Shown here piece after piece: positions 17,813-25,683 of a DNA stretch of 60,282 nucleotides. A model generated the notes under the pieces. That model was not told the DNA's origin. It worked only from the letters and a program-made list of their open reading frames with translations, and did not search any database. The DNA comes from Neobacillus mesonae (GTDB lineage Bacteria; Bacillota; Bacilli; Bacillales; Cytobacillaceae). Location: positions 2,852,689 to 2,912,970 of the forward strand of contig NZ_KV440949.1 in NCBI RefSeq assembly GCF_001636315.1, read 5' to 3'. Positions within the stretch are counted from its first letter, which is position 1, and every line of letters starts with the position of its first letter. The translations under genes and the position numbers were made by a program.

Positions 17813-18022
17813 GTTGAACTTCCTGACTTGTCCGGAAAGTCTGTGTTTATTGGTGCTGGAAAGAACGACCCCCTCTGTCCACCAGTGGAATCAACCGAAT
17901 TACAAACGTTATTAGAAAAAGCAAATGCAACTGTAGAACTTCATTGGGAGAATTGAGGACACCAATTAACGATGCAGGAAGTAGAAGCAGCGGGGAATTG
18001 GTATCAAAATTTAAATCTGTAA
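17813..18022 (+). pseudogene. Remnant of an MhqD-like carboxylesterase
   Basis: One frame from 17813 reads VELPDLSGKSVFIGAGKNDP, then LCPPVESTELQTLLEKANAT, then VELHWEN, a stop (TGA 17954-17956), then GHQLTMQEVEAAGNWYQNLN and the final stop at 18020. This is the C-terminal third of the phospholipase/carboxylesterase family that includes MhqD. It has the aspartate region (GKNDP) and the histidine region (WEN-x-GHQLT). The nucleophile half is absent and the TGA lies where the residue before GHQ should be. It follows the dioxygenase by 22 bp, which fits a former third gene of the MhqR operon. Translation is not expected. Confidence 0.8.
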
Positions 18023-18027
18023 TCTAG

Positions 18028-18057
18028 AAAAGGCCACTTAAAGTGGTCTTTTCTTTT
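18028..18057 (+). terminator. Terminator of the quinone-stress operon
   Basis: AAAGGCCACTT pairs with AAGTGGTCTTT, followed by a T-rich stretch. It sits between the convergent pseudogene and ykvA-like gene and could serve both. Confidence 0.75.
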
Positions 18058-18074
18058 GGTGTTTTACAATTGTG

Positions 18075-18464
18075 TCAAAACCTTTTATTAATAAAGAAAG
18101 AAACCGTCCATAGGAAAATACCAACCCAAAGAAGAATAATAATGGTTCCGGCAATCCAGTTTTTCTTTTTAACCTTTTCTGATTTCTCGGCATTTTCCCT
18201 GCATTCCTGCAGAACTTCTTTAGGTATTAACTTCAACACAAAAATAATTCCTAACGGAACAAGGATAATATCATCTAAATAACCTAATATAGGGATGAAA
18301 TCAGGTATTAAATCAATCGGACTAAAAGCGTATGCGGCTACAATCATCGCTAACATTTTAACATATAGCGGTGTTTTCGGATGTTGAATGGCTTCGACTA
18401 AAATGAAAATATCCCGTTTTATCTTTTTGGCTTTTGTTTTTATATTAGTAAGTGCTTCACCCAT
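18075..18464 (-). CDS. YkvA-family (DUF1232) membrane protein
   Basis: A 129-aa protein with the DUF1232 core TPLYVKMLAMIVAAYAFSPI then DLIPDFIPILGYLDDIILV at about residues 32-70, and one further transmembrane helix near the C-terminus (about 104-124). The N-terminus is basic and coiled. The function of the family is unknown. The start ATG 18464 follows GGAGGAGATAAA on the minus strand. It converges on the mhq operon. The DUF1232 motif makes the family call firm; nothing here points to a specific role. Confidence 0.9.
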   Translation of the reverse strand: MGEALTNIKTKAKKIKRDIFILVEAIQHPKTPLYVKMLAMIVAAYAFSPIDLIPDFIPILGYLDDIILVPLGIIFVLKLIPKEVLQECRENAEKSEKVKKKNWIAGTIIILLWVGIFLWTVSFFINKRF

Positions 18465-18530
18465 TTTATCTCCTCCATTACCTCACTAATGGTAGTTTAT
18501 TATAAAATATCAAAATGTAGAAGATGAAAC

Positions 18531-18582
18531 ACGGGACGGTTCTCCTGCATCCTTGGAAGGGAAGCAAGAGAATTGTCCTTTT
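18531..18582 (+). repeat. Degenerate copy of the GGGACGGTTCT palindrome family
   Basis: ACGGGACGGTTCTCCTGCAT and, further on, GCAAGAGAATTGTCCTTTTG keep both arms, with several mismatches in the right one. It lies in the promoter-side gap between the divergent ykvA-like gene and the subtilase gene. Confidence 0.7.
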
Positions 18583-18694
18583 GTTTATACTTACTAAATA
18601 TTACACTATTACCTTAAACTAGAAATATATTCTATTATTTGTTAAACTATTATAGTATTTTCTAAATTTATAGAATTATATGGAGGGGGATTGT

Positions 18695-21600
18695 ATGAAC
18701 AAAAGAGTTTTTGGAAGAGTAGCATCACTCATGCTCATCTTTTCGCTATGTGTCAGCTTGTTTCAACCGCTTGCTGCGAAAGCTGACAACGAAATACCGG
18801 ATGAGATGCCGCAGTTGGAAAAAGGGCAAGTTATGGAGGGGGAATTTGTTCAGCCTGGACAAGTTCATTGGTACAAAATTGCTCCAACTCAAGATGAGAT
18901 ATCTAAAGATACTCATATGAGAATCAAATTGACGGGTTCGTTTGAGGGCGCAGTTTCGGTATATCCTGATGCCGATCGAGCCGATAAGGACGAGACGTTT
19001 GATTCCTATCGGGCCTATTTAAGCACAGAGGCACCAGTACAAATTGAAATGCCTCATGCCTGGACTGGTCCGTATTATATCAAGGTAGAATTTTACGGTG
19101 GGTATTATGATGAAACGGATATGGAAATGGACCCTGAAGCAGAGGAACCTTACGAGCCATTAAACTTCACCTATCAAATTGGCTATGAGGGTGTGAAACT
19201 TCCGCCGGGGACGATACTTGGTGAGGCATGCCCTGTTGAATTAAGTACGGAAAAAAAGGCATCAGGCGTGGAAATATTATCCCAGCTTCGCTCTGTTAGG
19301 GACAATCTTTTATCGAAAACAGAGCAAGGAAAACAGCTGTCAACCCTTTATTATAAAATGGCACCATACCTTGTAACCAAAATGGTGCTGGATAAAAACA
19401 TTAAAGAGACAGTGTATAAGGATCTTGTTCAACTGAAACCGCTCTTTAAGGATATCGCTGCAAACAGTGATCAAAGCAGCTATCGCTTCTCAGTGAATGA
19501 TCAAAAAGCAATTAACGAGTTATATGAAATCGTTATAAAAAATGTGCCTGATCATGTAAAGGCAGAAATTGAAAAGAAAGCATTAGAAATCGGGCTTATC
19601 ACACTTGCCGATCAAAAAGTGTCGGATGTTCTAAGAAAGTCAAACTTGGCATTTTCAAACAGTGACACAAACCGAATTATCGTTAAACTGAAAGACGGGA
19701 AAATAGTAAGCGGCCTTCAACAAAAAGCAAAAACACTTGGCCTCTCTATTGCATCGTTAAAAGCCAATGATCGTGTGCTTGGTAACACATTCGTTTTAAA
19801 AGCAAACAGCAATGCCCAAGAACTGGCAAAGCAATTCTCGAAATTGCCAGAAGTCGAGTATGCAGAGCCAGTACAGAAATATCATAAACAATCACAGGAT
19901 ATTCACTATCAATACCAGTGGTCATTGGAAAATACCGGACAAGATTCCGGCAAAACAGCTGCAGATATTAGATATGAGAAATTACAACAGCTAGTAAATC
20001 AAAGTAACCTTCAGGATGTTTTAATTGCCGTTGTGGATACAGGCGTTGACAATACATTAGCTGATCTTGAAGGAAAGGTGAGTCGGGATGGTTATGATTT
20101 TGTCAATCGTGACAACGATCCTTACGATGATGAAGGTCACGGCACACATGTCGCCGGCATTATTGCCGCTGCGTCTGATAATAATTATTCCATAGCAGGT
20201 ATCAACCAAAAAGCGAAAATATTACCGGTAAAAGTACTTGATGCTTCCGGGTCAGGTGATAGTGACCAAATCGCTTTAGGGATTAAATATGCTGTAGACC
20301 ATGACGCAAAAATCATTAATTTAAGTTTAGGCGGAGGGAAAAGCAGAGTTATTGAGGAGATGCTGAAATATGCTGCGTCAAAAAATGTGACTGTTGTCGC
20401 AGCATCCGGAAATGATGGAAGTATGGAAGTATCTCACCCGGCTTCTTCAAATCGAGCCATTGCAGTTGGAGCAACAAGCAGACTGGATATCGTTTCTGAC
20501 TATTCCAATTACGGTGAGGGTCTTGATTTAGTCGCACCAGGGACAGAGATTCCAAGCTTACTTCCTGATGGTAATGTGACATTCTTAAGCGGTACATCCA
20601 TGGCCGCACCACATGTTTCAGCGGTTGCCGGGCTGCTACTTGCGCAAAATCCAAATTTGACACCTGCTGAAATCAAGCAAATTTTAACGGAAACTGCAGA
20701 TGATGTGGCTGTTGAAGATGTTAATAATGATGCAGGTTATTATGACCCTGAATACCCTTTTCCGACTCAGCCTGCACAACCTGGATATGATAAAGTTTCA
20801 GGCTGGGGGAGATTAAATGCGTGGAGCGCATTAAGTGCAGCTGATTTAAACCTATCTGTTAACGACTTTACAGATAATGAAACAAAACTAACAGGGACCG
20901 CTAAAAAAGACACCCAAATTGAAGTGAAAAACGGAGATAACCTGCTAGGAACAGCAAAGGCTGAAGCTGACGGTAAATTCAGTGTGACCATTCAGCCGCA
21001 AATGGCCAATCAAGTACTTCAATTGGCTGCGAAAAACGGAAAGTCTGAAACAAAGGTCAAAGTGATTGTAAAAGATACTTTAGTTCCTGAAATGCCATTT
21101 GTCAATAATGTTACTAACCTTGATGAGGTGGTAACTGGGGAAGCGGAAGTTGGGACAACTGTGATAGTGAAAACAGCATCAACAGTGCTCGGTGAGGCTG
21201 AAACAGAGGCCAACGGTCACTTTACAGTGAAAATTAAAAAGCAAAAAGATGGTACTTCATTATATGTATCAGCAACGAGCCTTTCTGGAAAAGAAAGTGA
21301 AGCGGCAAAGATTATTGTTTTGGATAAAATTGCACCAGCAGCGCCAAAAGTGAAAGCCGTTAGTAACCGTGATCAATCCGTGACTGGAACAACGGAAGCG
21401 AATGCAACAGTCATTGTAAAAAGTAATGGGAAAACAATTGGAACGAAAGAAGCGGATGCTAAAGGAACGTTCAGCGTACCGATTAAAAACCAGAAGGCAG
21501 GAACGGTTCTTCTGGTTACGGCAAAAGACGCGAGCGGTAATGTTAGTAAAACAACAAAAGTAGTCGTAAAGGATAAGACTCCGCCTGCATTGCCAAAAGT

Positions 21601-22084
21601 AAAGGTTGTGACTGATCAGGATAAGTTGGTAACGGGAACAACAGAAGCCAATGCAACGGTGGTGGTCAAGCTTAAAGGGAAAACAATCGCTTCGAAAAAG
21701 GCCAATGCAAAAGGCAAGTTCACCATAATGATTAAAAAGCAAAAGGCTGGAACAGTACTAATCGTAACGGCAAAAGATGCCGCCGGGAATGTAAGTAAAG
21801 CGGTAAAAGTAACCGTAAAGGATAAAACCCCGCCGGCTCCACCAAAAGTGAATGCTGTGACCAATCAGCATAAGGTCGTGACCGGAAAAACAGAAGCCAA
21901 AGCAACAGTAGTTGTGAAGCTTAAAGGAAAAGTGGTCGGAACAAAAAAAGCCGATGCCAAAGGAAATTTCAAGGTAGCGATTAAGAAGAAAAAGGCAGGA
22001 ACCGTCCTGACGGTAACGGCAAAAGACGCTGCCGGGAATATAAGCAAAGCAACAAAAGTAACTGTAAAGAAAACGAAGAAATAA
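18695..22084 (+). CDS. Secreted subtilisin-like serine protease (S8) with C-terminal Ig-like repeats
   Basis: A 1129-aa extracellular protease. A signal peptide (1 to about 31, VSLFQPLAAKA) is followed by a pre-peptidase-like beta domain (about 45-165, GQVHWYKIAP). A helical region follows, then an inhibitor-type propeptide (about 325-395, RIIVKLKDGK and EVEYAEPVQKY). The S8 domain has the full triad: Asp448 in VVDTGVDNT, His482 in GHGTHVAG and Ser635 in GTSMAAPHVSA. From about residue 710 come an introductory module and four modules of 83 residues each starting D(K/T)xxPxxP. The protein ends in a lysine-rich tail (VTVKKTKK) without an LPxTG motif, so wall binding would be by charge or by the repeats. 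ATG 18695 follows GGAGGGG; the ATG 15 bp earlier sits before that site. Confidence 0.93.
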   Translation: MNKRVFGRVASLMLIFSLCVSLFQPLAAKADNEIPDEMPQLEKGQVMEGEFVQPGQVHWYKIAPTQDEISKDTHMRIKLTGSFEGAVSVYPDADRADKDETFDSYRAYLSTEAPVQIEMPHAWTGPYYIKVEFYGGYYDETDMEMDPEAEEPYEPLNFTYQIGYEGVKLPPGTILGEACPVELSTEKKASGVEILSQLRSVRDNLLSKTEQGKQLSTLYYKMAPYLVTKMVLDKNIKETVYKDLVQLKPLFKDIAANSDQSSYRFSVNDQKAINELYEIVIKNVPDHVKAEIEKKALEIGLITLADQKVSDVLRKSNLAFSNSDTNRIIVKLKDGKIVSGLQQKAKTLGLSIASLKANDRVLGNTFVLKANSNAQELAKQFSKLPEVEYAEPVQKYHKQSQDIHYQYQWSLENTGQDSGKTAADIRYEKLQQLVNQSNLQDVLIAVVDTGVDNTLADLEGKVSRDGYDFVNRDNDPYDDEGHGTHVAGIIAAASDNNYSIAGINQKAKILPVKVLDASGSGDSDQIALGIKYAVDHDAKIINLSLGGGKSRVIEEMLKYAASKNVTVVAASGNDGSMEVSHPASSNRAIAVGATSRLDIVSDYSNYGEGLDLVAPGTEIPSLLPDGNVTFLSGTSMAAPHVSAVAGLLLAQNPNLTPAEIKQILTETADDVAVEDVNNDAGYYDPEYPFPTQPAQPGYDKVSGWGRLNAWSALSAADLNLSVNDFTDNETKLTGTAKKDTQIEVKNGDNLLGTAKAEADGKFSVTIQPQMANQVLQLAAKNGKSETKVKVIVKDTLVPEMPFVNNVTNLDEVVTGEAEVGTTVIVKTASTVLGEAETEANGHFTVKIKKQKDGTSLYVSATSLSGKESEAAKIIVLDKIAPAAPKVKAVSNRDQSVTGTTEANATVIVKSNGKTIGTKEADAKGTFSVPIKNQKAGTVLLVTAKDASGNVSKTTKVVVKDKTPPALPKVKVVTDQDKLVTGTTEANATVVVKLKGKTIASKKANAKGKFTIMIKKQKAGTVLIVTAKDAAGNVSKAVKVTVKDKTPPAPPKVNAVTNQHKVVTGKTEAKATVVVKLKGKVVGTKKADAKGNFKVAIKKKKAGTVLTVTAKDAAGNISKATKVTVKKTKK
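21074..22069 (+). repeat. Four 249-bp repeats coding the Ig-like modules of the subtilase
   Basis: Units begin at 21074, 21323, 21572 and 21821, exactly 249 bp (83 codons) apart. Module starts read DTLVPEMP, DKIAPAAP, DKTPPALP and DKTPPAPP. Units 2-4 are most alike (shared ATVxVK, KKAGTVLxVTAKDAxGN), suggesting recent duplication and possible length variation between strains. Confidence 0.9.
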
Positions 22085-22094
22085 ACCAATTGAA

Positions 22095-22150
22095 GCATGA
22101 GAACTGTTCTCTCACTTCCTTATCAGGAAGCAGAAGAACAGTCCCCATGC
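22095..22150 (+). repeat. Variant copy of the palindrome family, likely acting as the subtilase terminator
   Basis: GCATGAGAACTGTTCT and AGAACAGTCCCCATGC keep the element layout, but GGTTCT/AGAACC has changed to TGTTCT/AGAACA in both arms, a compensatory pair. Inner arms CTTCCT/AGGAAG flank the loop. TTTATTTTTTATTTT follows. Confidence 0.8.
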
Positions 22151-22202
22151 TTTATTTTTTATTTTGAATAACTTGGTGTTGATGTGAATATATTCAGCTT
22201 GA

Positions 22203-22245
22203 GTGTTATTGAACTTTGGTGACACAAATGTAATGGAACGTGTTA
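22203..22245 (+). promoter_or_regulatory. Candidate NikR operator region before nikB
   Basis: GTGTTA (22203-22208) and TGACAC (22220-22225) form an inverted pair with one mismatch, and GTGTTA recurs at 22240-22245, 19 bp before the GTG start. NikR binds separated half-sites of the type GTRTGA/TCAYAC. The half-sites here differ and the spacing (11 bp) is unusual, so this is tentative. Confidence 0.3.
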
Positions 22246-22263
22246 CGTAAGTGAAAGGGGTGG

Positions 22264-23235
22264 GTGATTATTCGGTTTGTTGTTTCGAGATTCTTTGAGG
22301 TAATCATTGTCCTATTTATTGGCAGTATTCTTTGTTTTACTTTTATTCGAATGCTGCCGGGTGACCCTGCCGCTGCCATGTATGGGGATCAGCTGCAAAA
22401 AATGAGTCAGGCGGACCAGCTTCGAATAGCTGGGAATCTTGGTTTAGACCAGCCCCTTTATATGCAGTATGGGAAGTGGCTGCTAAATGTACTGCAGGGT
22501 GAATGGGGGCATTCTTATACGACGGGCGAGGATGTAAAAGTAATGGTGGCCAATGCTGTTGAACCAACCGTTATTCTCATGCTATTTTCAACCATTATTA
22601 TTCTTGTCATTTCGTTATTCTTTGGAATCTTAACAGGCCTAAGCCGTTACTCCGTTTTAGACCACGCGGTGACCATCGTGGGATTTGTATTGATGTCGCT
22701 GCCGTCTTTCTGGCTGGCGCTGATGCTGATCCTCGTTTTCTCCGTTTATTTAGGAATTTTGCCGACATCGGGGATTGGCCATGAGGGAATTGATGATTGG
22801 CTGAAGCATTTAATCATGCCGTCTGTAGTACTGGCATTAGCCCATATCGGTTATTACATACGGATATTGCGCAATCATATTGCTGTAACAAAAGAAAAAG
22901 AATTTGTCTGGGCTTTGCAAGCGCGGGGTATTTCCAAACGAAGGATTCTATATAAGCATTTACTTTCAAATGCCTCCCTTCCTTTTCTGTCTTATATGGG
23001 GATGTCGCTTTCGCTCACACTTGCCGGGTCTGTAGTGGTGGAGACATTGTTTTCATGGCCTGGTCTAGGAAGACTGTCATTAAAATCAGCGCTTGCCCAT
23101 GATTATCCAGTAATTATGGCCGTAATTTTATTAAGTATGAGTGTTGTGATTATCGGAAGTTTTATCATTGATCTCATTTGCTTATGGCTTGACCCGCGCA
23201 TGAGAGAACAGCTTGTGAAGGAGGGAGGCCGATGA
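22264..23235 (+). CDS. nikB: Nickel ABC transporter permease NikB-like
   Basis: A 323-aa inner-membrane permease of the dipeptide/nickel family. It has an N-terminal helix, a conserved first loop (RMLPGDPAAAMYGD), and six helices in total. The cytoplasmic EAA-type coupling loop reads VWALQARGISKRRILYKHLL. The start is GTG 22264 after GAAAGGGG. Its stop overlaps the nikC start (ATGATGA). The family transports both peptides and nickel; the nickel call rests on the nikR gene at the end of the operon. It pairs with NikC to form the channel for substrate delivered by the lipoprotein NikA. Confidence 0.85.
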   Translation: MIIRFVVSRFFEVIIVLFIGSILCFTFIRMLPGDPAAAMYGDQLQKMSQADQLRIAGNLGLDQPLYMQYGKWLLNVLQGEWGHSYTTGEDVKVMVANAVEPTVILMLFSTIIILVISLFFGILTGLSRYSVLDHAVTIVGFVLMSLPSFWLALMLILVFSVYLGILPTSGIGHEGIDDWLKHLIMPSVVLALAHIGYYIRILRNHIAVTKEKEFVWALQARGISKRRILYKHLLSNASLPFLSYMGMSLSLTLAGSVVVETLFSWPGLGRLSLKSALAHDYPVIMAVILLSMSVVIIGSFIIDLICLWLDPRMREQLVKEGGR

Positions 23236-24089
23236 TGGGAAAACAAAAATGGGGAGTCCGCTTTATCGTGGGATACCTGCTTTTATTACTGATTCTTACT
23301 GTATTTGCACAGGTTGTTACTTCATTTGACCCGCAGGCCGTTGGACTATCTTCTATTTTACAACCGCCTAATGCAGTTCATTTATTTGGGACTGATGAAC
23401 TCGGCCGTGATGTTCTGACCCGTTTGTTATATGGCGGCCGCGTGTCCCTTGCAGTTGGGCTGGCAGCAATGCTGATTTCCGTTGTGATTGGAGCCGGTTA
23501 CGGGGCAGTCAGCGGCTTTGTCGGGGGAATCATCGACCGTGTCATGATGAGAGTACTAGATACATTGATTAGTATTCCTAGTATTTTATTAATGATTGGC
23601 ATTCAAGTGCTGCTCCCGCGTAACTTAGTAACCGTTGTCCTGGTGATCGGTCTGACAAGCTGGATGCCGATTGCCCGCTTAATTCGAGCTGAAATCCTTT
23701 CATTAAAGGGCGAAATCTTCATCCAGGCCTCAGCTGTAGTTGGAGCTTCGCCACTCCAGCTGTTAACCAGACATTTATTGCCGCAATGTCTGCCTACAAT
23801 TACCGTTATGTCAATCAGCGGTGTCAGTCATGCCATTTTGGCAGAAGCAACATTGAGCTTTCTAGGCTTAGGCATTCCGCCCCATGAGCCGTCTTGGGGG
23901 AATATGCTGACAGGGGTGCAAAACTATTTGTTATCCGGGGTGTGGTGGATTGCACTGTTTCCAGGCCTCCTGATTACATTAACCGTATTAGCCGTGACAT
24001 TTCTTGGGGATATCCTGCAAGACCGGTTTGCACTGCCACAATTGAGGAAAGGCGGGAGAGCATTTGGGGGATCAAGTATTAACAGTTAA
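23232..24089 (+). CDS. nikC: Nickel ABC transporter permease NikC-like
   Basis: A 285-aa permease, second half of the channel. The N-terminal helix and periplasmic-side loop with HLFGTDELGRDVLTRLLYGG are signatures of the OppC/NikC group. The coupling loop reads IQASAVVGASPLQLLTRHLL. The ATG at 23232 overlaps the nikB stop by 4 bp, so translation is coupled. Its last 26 bp overlap the start of the ATPase gene. Assignment to nickel rather than peptides follows from the operon context. Confidence 0.85.
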   Translation: MMGKQKWGVRFIVGYLLLLLILTVFAQVVTSFDPQAVGLSSILQPPNAVHLFGTDELGRDVLTRLLYGGRVSLAVGLAAMLISVVIGAGYGAVSGFVGGIIDRVMMRVLDTLISIPSILLMIGIQVLLPRNLVTVVLVIGLTSWMPIARLIRAEILSLKGEIFIQASAVVGASPLQLLTRHLLPQCLPTITVMSISGVSHAILAEATLSFLGLGIPPHEPSWGNMLTGVQNYLLSGVWWIALFPGLLITLTVLAVTFLGDILQDRFALPQLRKGGRAFGGSSINS

Positions 24090-25683
24090 ACATCTGTCCG
24101 TAACACGAAAGGAAACTGGAGAACAAATACTTAAGGATGTTTCATTTAGTGTGCCACGGGGGAATATTACGGCCATTATCGGCGAAAGCGGTTCTGGAAA
24201 AAGCATGACGGCAAAGGCAATCCTCGATTTACTGCCAAAGGGAATTCATCTATCTTCCGGCTGCGTTGATTTTTTTGATGAGAATGTGTTTGCGATGGGA
24301 GAAAAGCGAAAACGGGAGTATCGTGGGACACAGCTGGGATTTGTTTTTCAAGATATGTACGGCACATTTGATCCGATGAAGACGATTGGACAGCACTTTC
24401 ACGAGCTATTTTCAGTTCATACCAAGGTTTCTAGAAAACTAGCAAAAGAAAGGGCCCTCCAATTATTAACTCAAATGCAGCTGCCAGATCCGGAACATGT
24501 ATATGGAGCCTTCCCGCATGAACTATCTGGGGGAATGAGACAGCGTGTGCAGCTTGCGTTAGCCTTGGCGCTTGACCCCGTGCTGTTAATGGCGGATGAA
24601 CCGACTACAGCGCTGGATGTCAGAATCCAGAAAGATGTACTCCGTCTTATTAAGGATTGGAGTATCCGAACAGGTGGCAGTGTTCTCTTTATTACCCATG
24701 ATCTTGGGGTAGTCGCGGAGATTGCTGATTCTGTTGTTGTCATGAAGGATGGAACTGTTGTCGAGACTGCATCTGTTCATCAGCTATTTGATCAGCCTAT
24801 TCATCAGCAAACAAAAGAATTGCTGCATCATCACCGGGCATTGACAAAGGTACATAATCGGCTGAATGAGACTTACGCCGATCCGCTCCTAACTGTTCAT
24901 CAAGCCCAAAAGATTTATTTTAAAAAGAAATGGTTCCAAAAACAAGCCATCCAGGCCGTTAATGATGTTAGTTTTTGCATCGGAAAAAGGGAGATTGTCG
25001 GATTAATAGGTGAAAGCGGCAGCGGCAAAAGCACCCTTTCTCGATTATTGCTGCAGCTGGAAGCATTTGACCGGGGGGGAATCAAATGGAATGGAGCGCT
25101 GCCGTTCCGAAGAGGAATTCAATGGGTGCACCAAGATCCGCTTGCATCCTTTGATCCCCGCTGGAATGTGGAGAGAATTGTTGGCGAAGGACTGGATTAT
25201 TGGAAGGATAAAAAGGTTAACAGACAACAGCAGGTGAAAGAGATATTACGAAAAGTAGGTCTAGCTGAATCGGCCTTGTCTTTTTATCCGCATGAGCTTT
25301 CAGGAGGAATGCGGCAGCGGGTGGCTCTGGCGAGGTCGCTTTTTTTAGAGCCGGAGCTGCTTATTTTAGATGAACCCTTTGCCAGCCTCGACATGAGCTC
25401 GCAAGCGGAATTGCTCACTCTTTTACGGCGATTTAACGAAAAAGAAGGAACGGCCATTTTATTTATCTCCCATGATATTCGAGCAGCGATCGCCCTTTGT
25501 CATCGAATTCTCGTGATGGAAAAAGGCCAATTGGTTGAGGAGACAATGGCGGCTGATCTGTCAGCTTCCGTTAATATCTATACGCAACGTTTATTATCGT
25601 CGATGCTAGCGATTCATCCAGGCAGACGTTTTCAAACACAAAAAGTACAAGAGGAGAGGGAATATGCCTATCAAAAAGTTTAA
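24064..25683 (+). CDS. Fused double-ABC ATPase of the nickel transporter (NikD-NikE in one chain)
   Basis: A 539-aa cytoplasmic protein with two complete ABC domains. Domain 1 (about 5-265) has Walker A GESGSGKSMTAK, signature ELSGGMRQRVQLALAL and Walker B LLMADEPTTALD. Domain 2 (about 280-530) has Walker A GESGSGKSTLSR, signature ELSGGMRQRVALARSL and Walker B LLILDEPFASLD. In E. coli these are the separate subunits NikD and NikE. All catalytic motifs are intact in both halves, so two active ATP sites are expected. The start is TTG 24064 after GGCGGGAGA, overlapping nikC by 26 bp. The end overlaps nikA by 20 bp. This tight overlap implies one transcript. Confidence 0.88.
   Translation: MGDQVLTVKHLSVTRKETGEQILKDVSFSVPRGNITAIIGESGSGKSMTAKAILDLLPKGIHLSSGCVDFFDENVFAMGEKRKREYRGTQLGFVFQDMYGTFDPMKTIGQHFHELFSVHTKVSRKLAKERALQLLTQMQLPDPEHVYGAFPHELSGGMRQRVQLALALALDPVLLMADEPTTALDVRIQKDVLRLIKDWSIRTGGSVLFITHDLGVVAEIADSVVVMKDGTVVETASVHQLFDQPIHQQTKELLHHHRALTKVHNRLNETYADPLLTVHQAQKIYFKKKWFQKQAIQAVNDVSFCIGKREIVGLIGESGSGKSTLSRLLLQLEAFDRGGIKWNGALPFRRGIQWVHQDPLASFDPRWNVERIVGEGLDYWKDKKVNRQQQVKEILRKVGLAESALSFYPHELSGGMRQRVALARSLFLEPELLILDEPFASLDMSSQAELLTLLRRFNEKEGTAILFISHDIRAAIALCHRILVMEKGQLVEETMAADLSASVNIYTQRLLSSMLAIHPGRRFQTQKVQEEREYAYQKV

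Noticed and set aside
21269..22098. Minus-strand open frames opposite the subtilase repeats
   Set aside because: They are shadow frames of repetitive coding DNA; the plus-strand protein explains the repeats.
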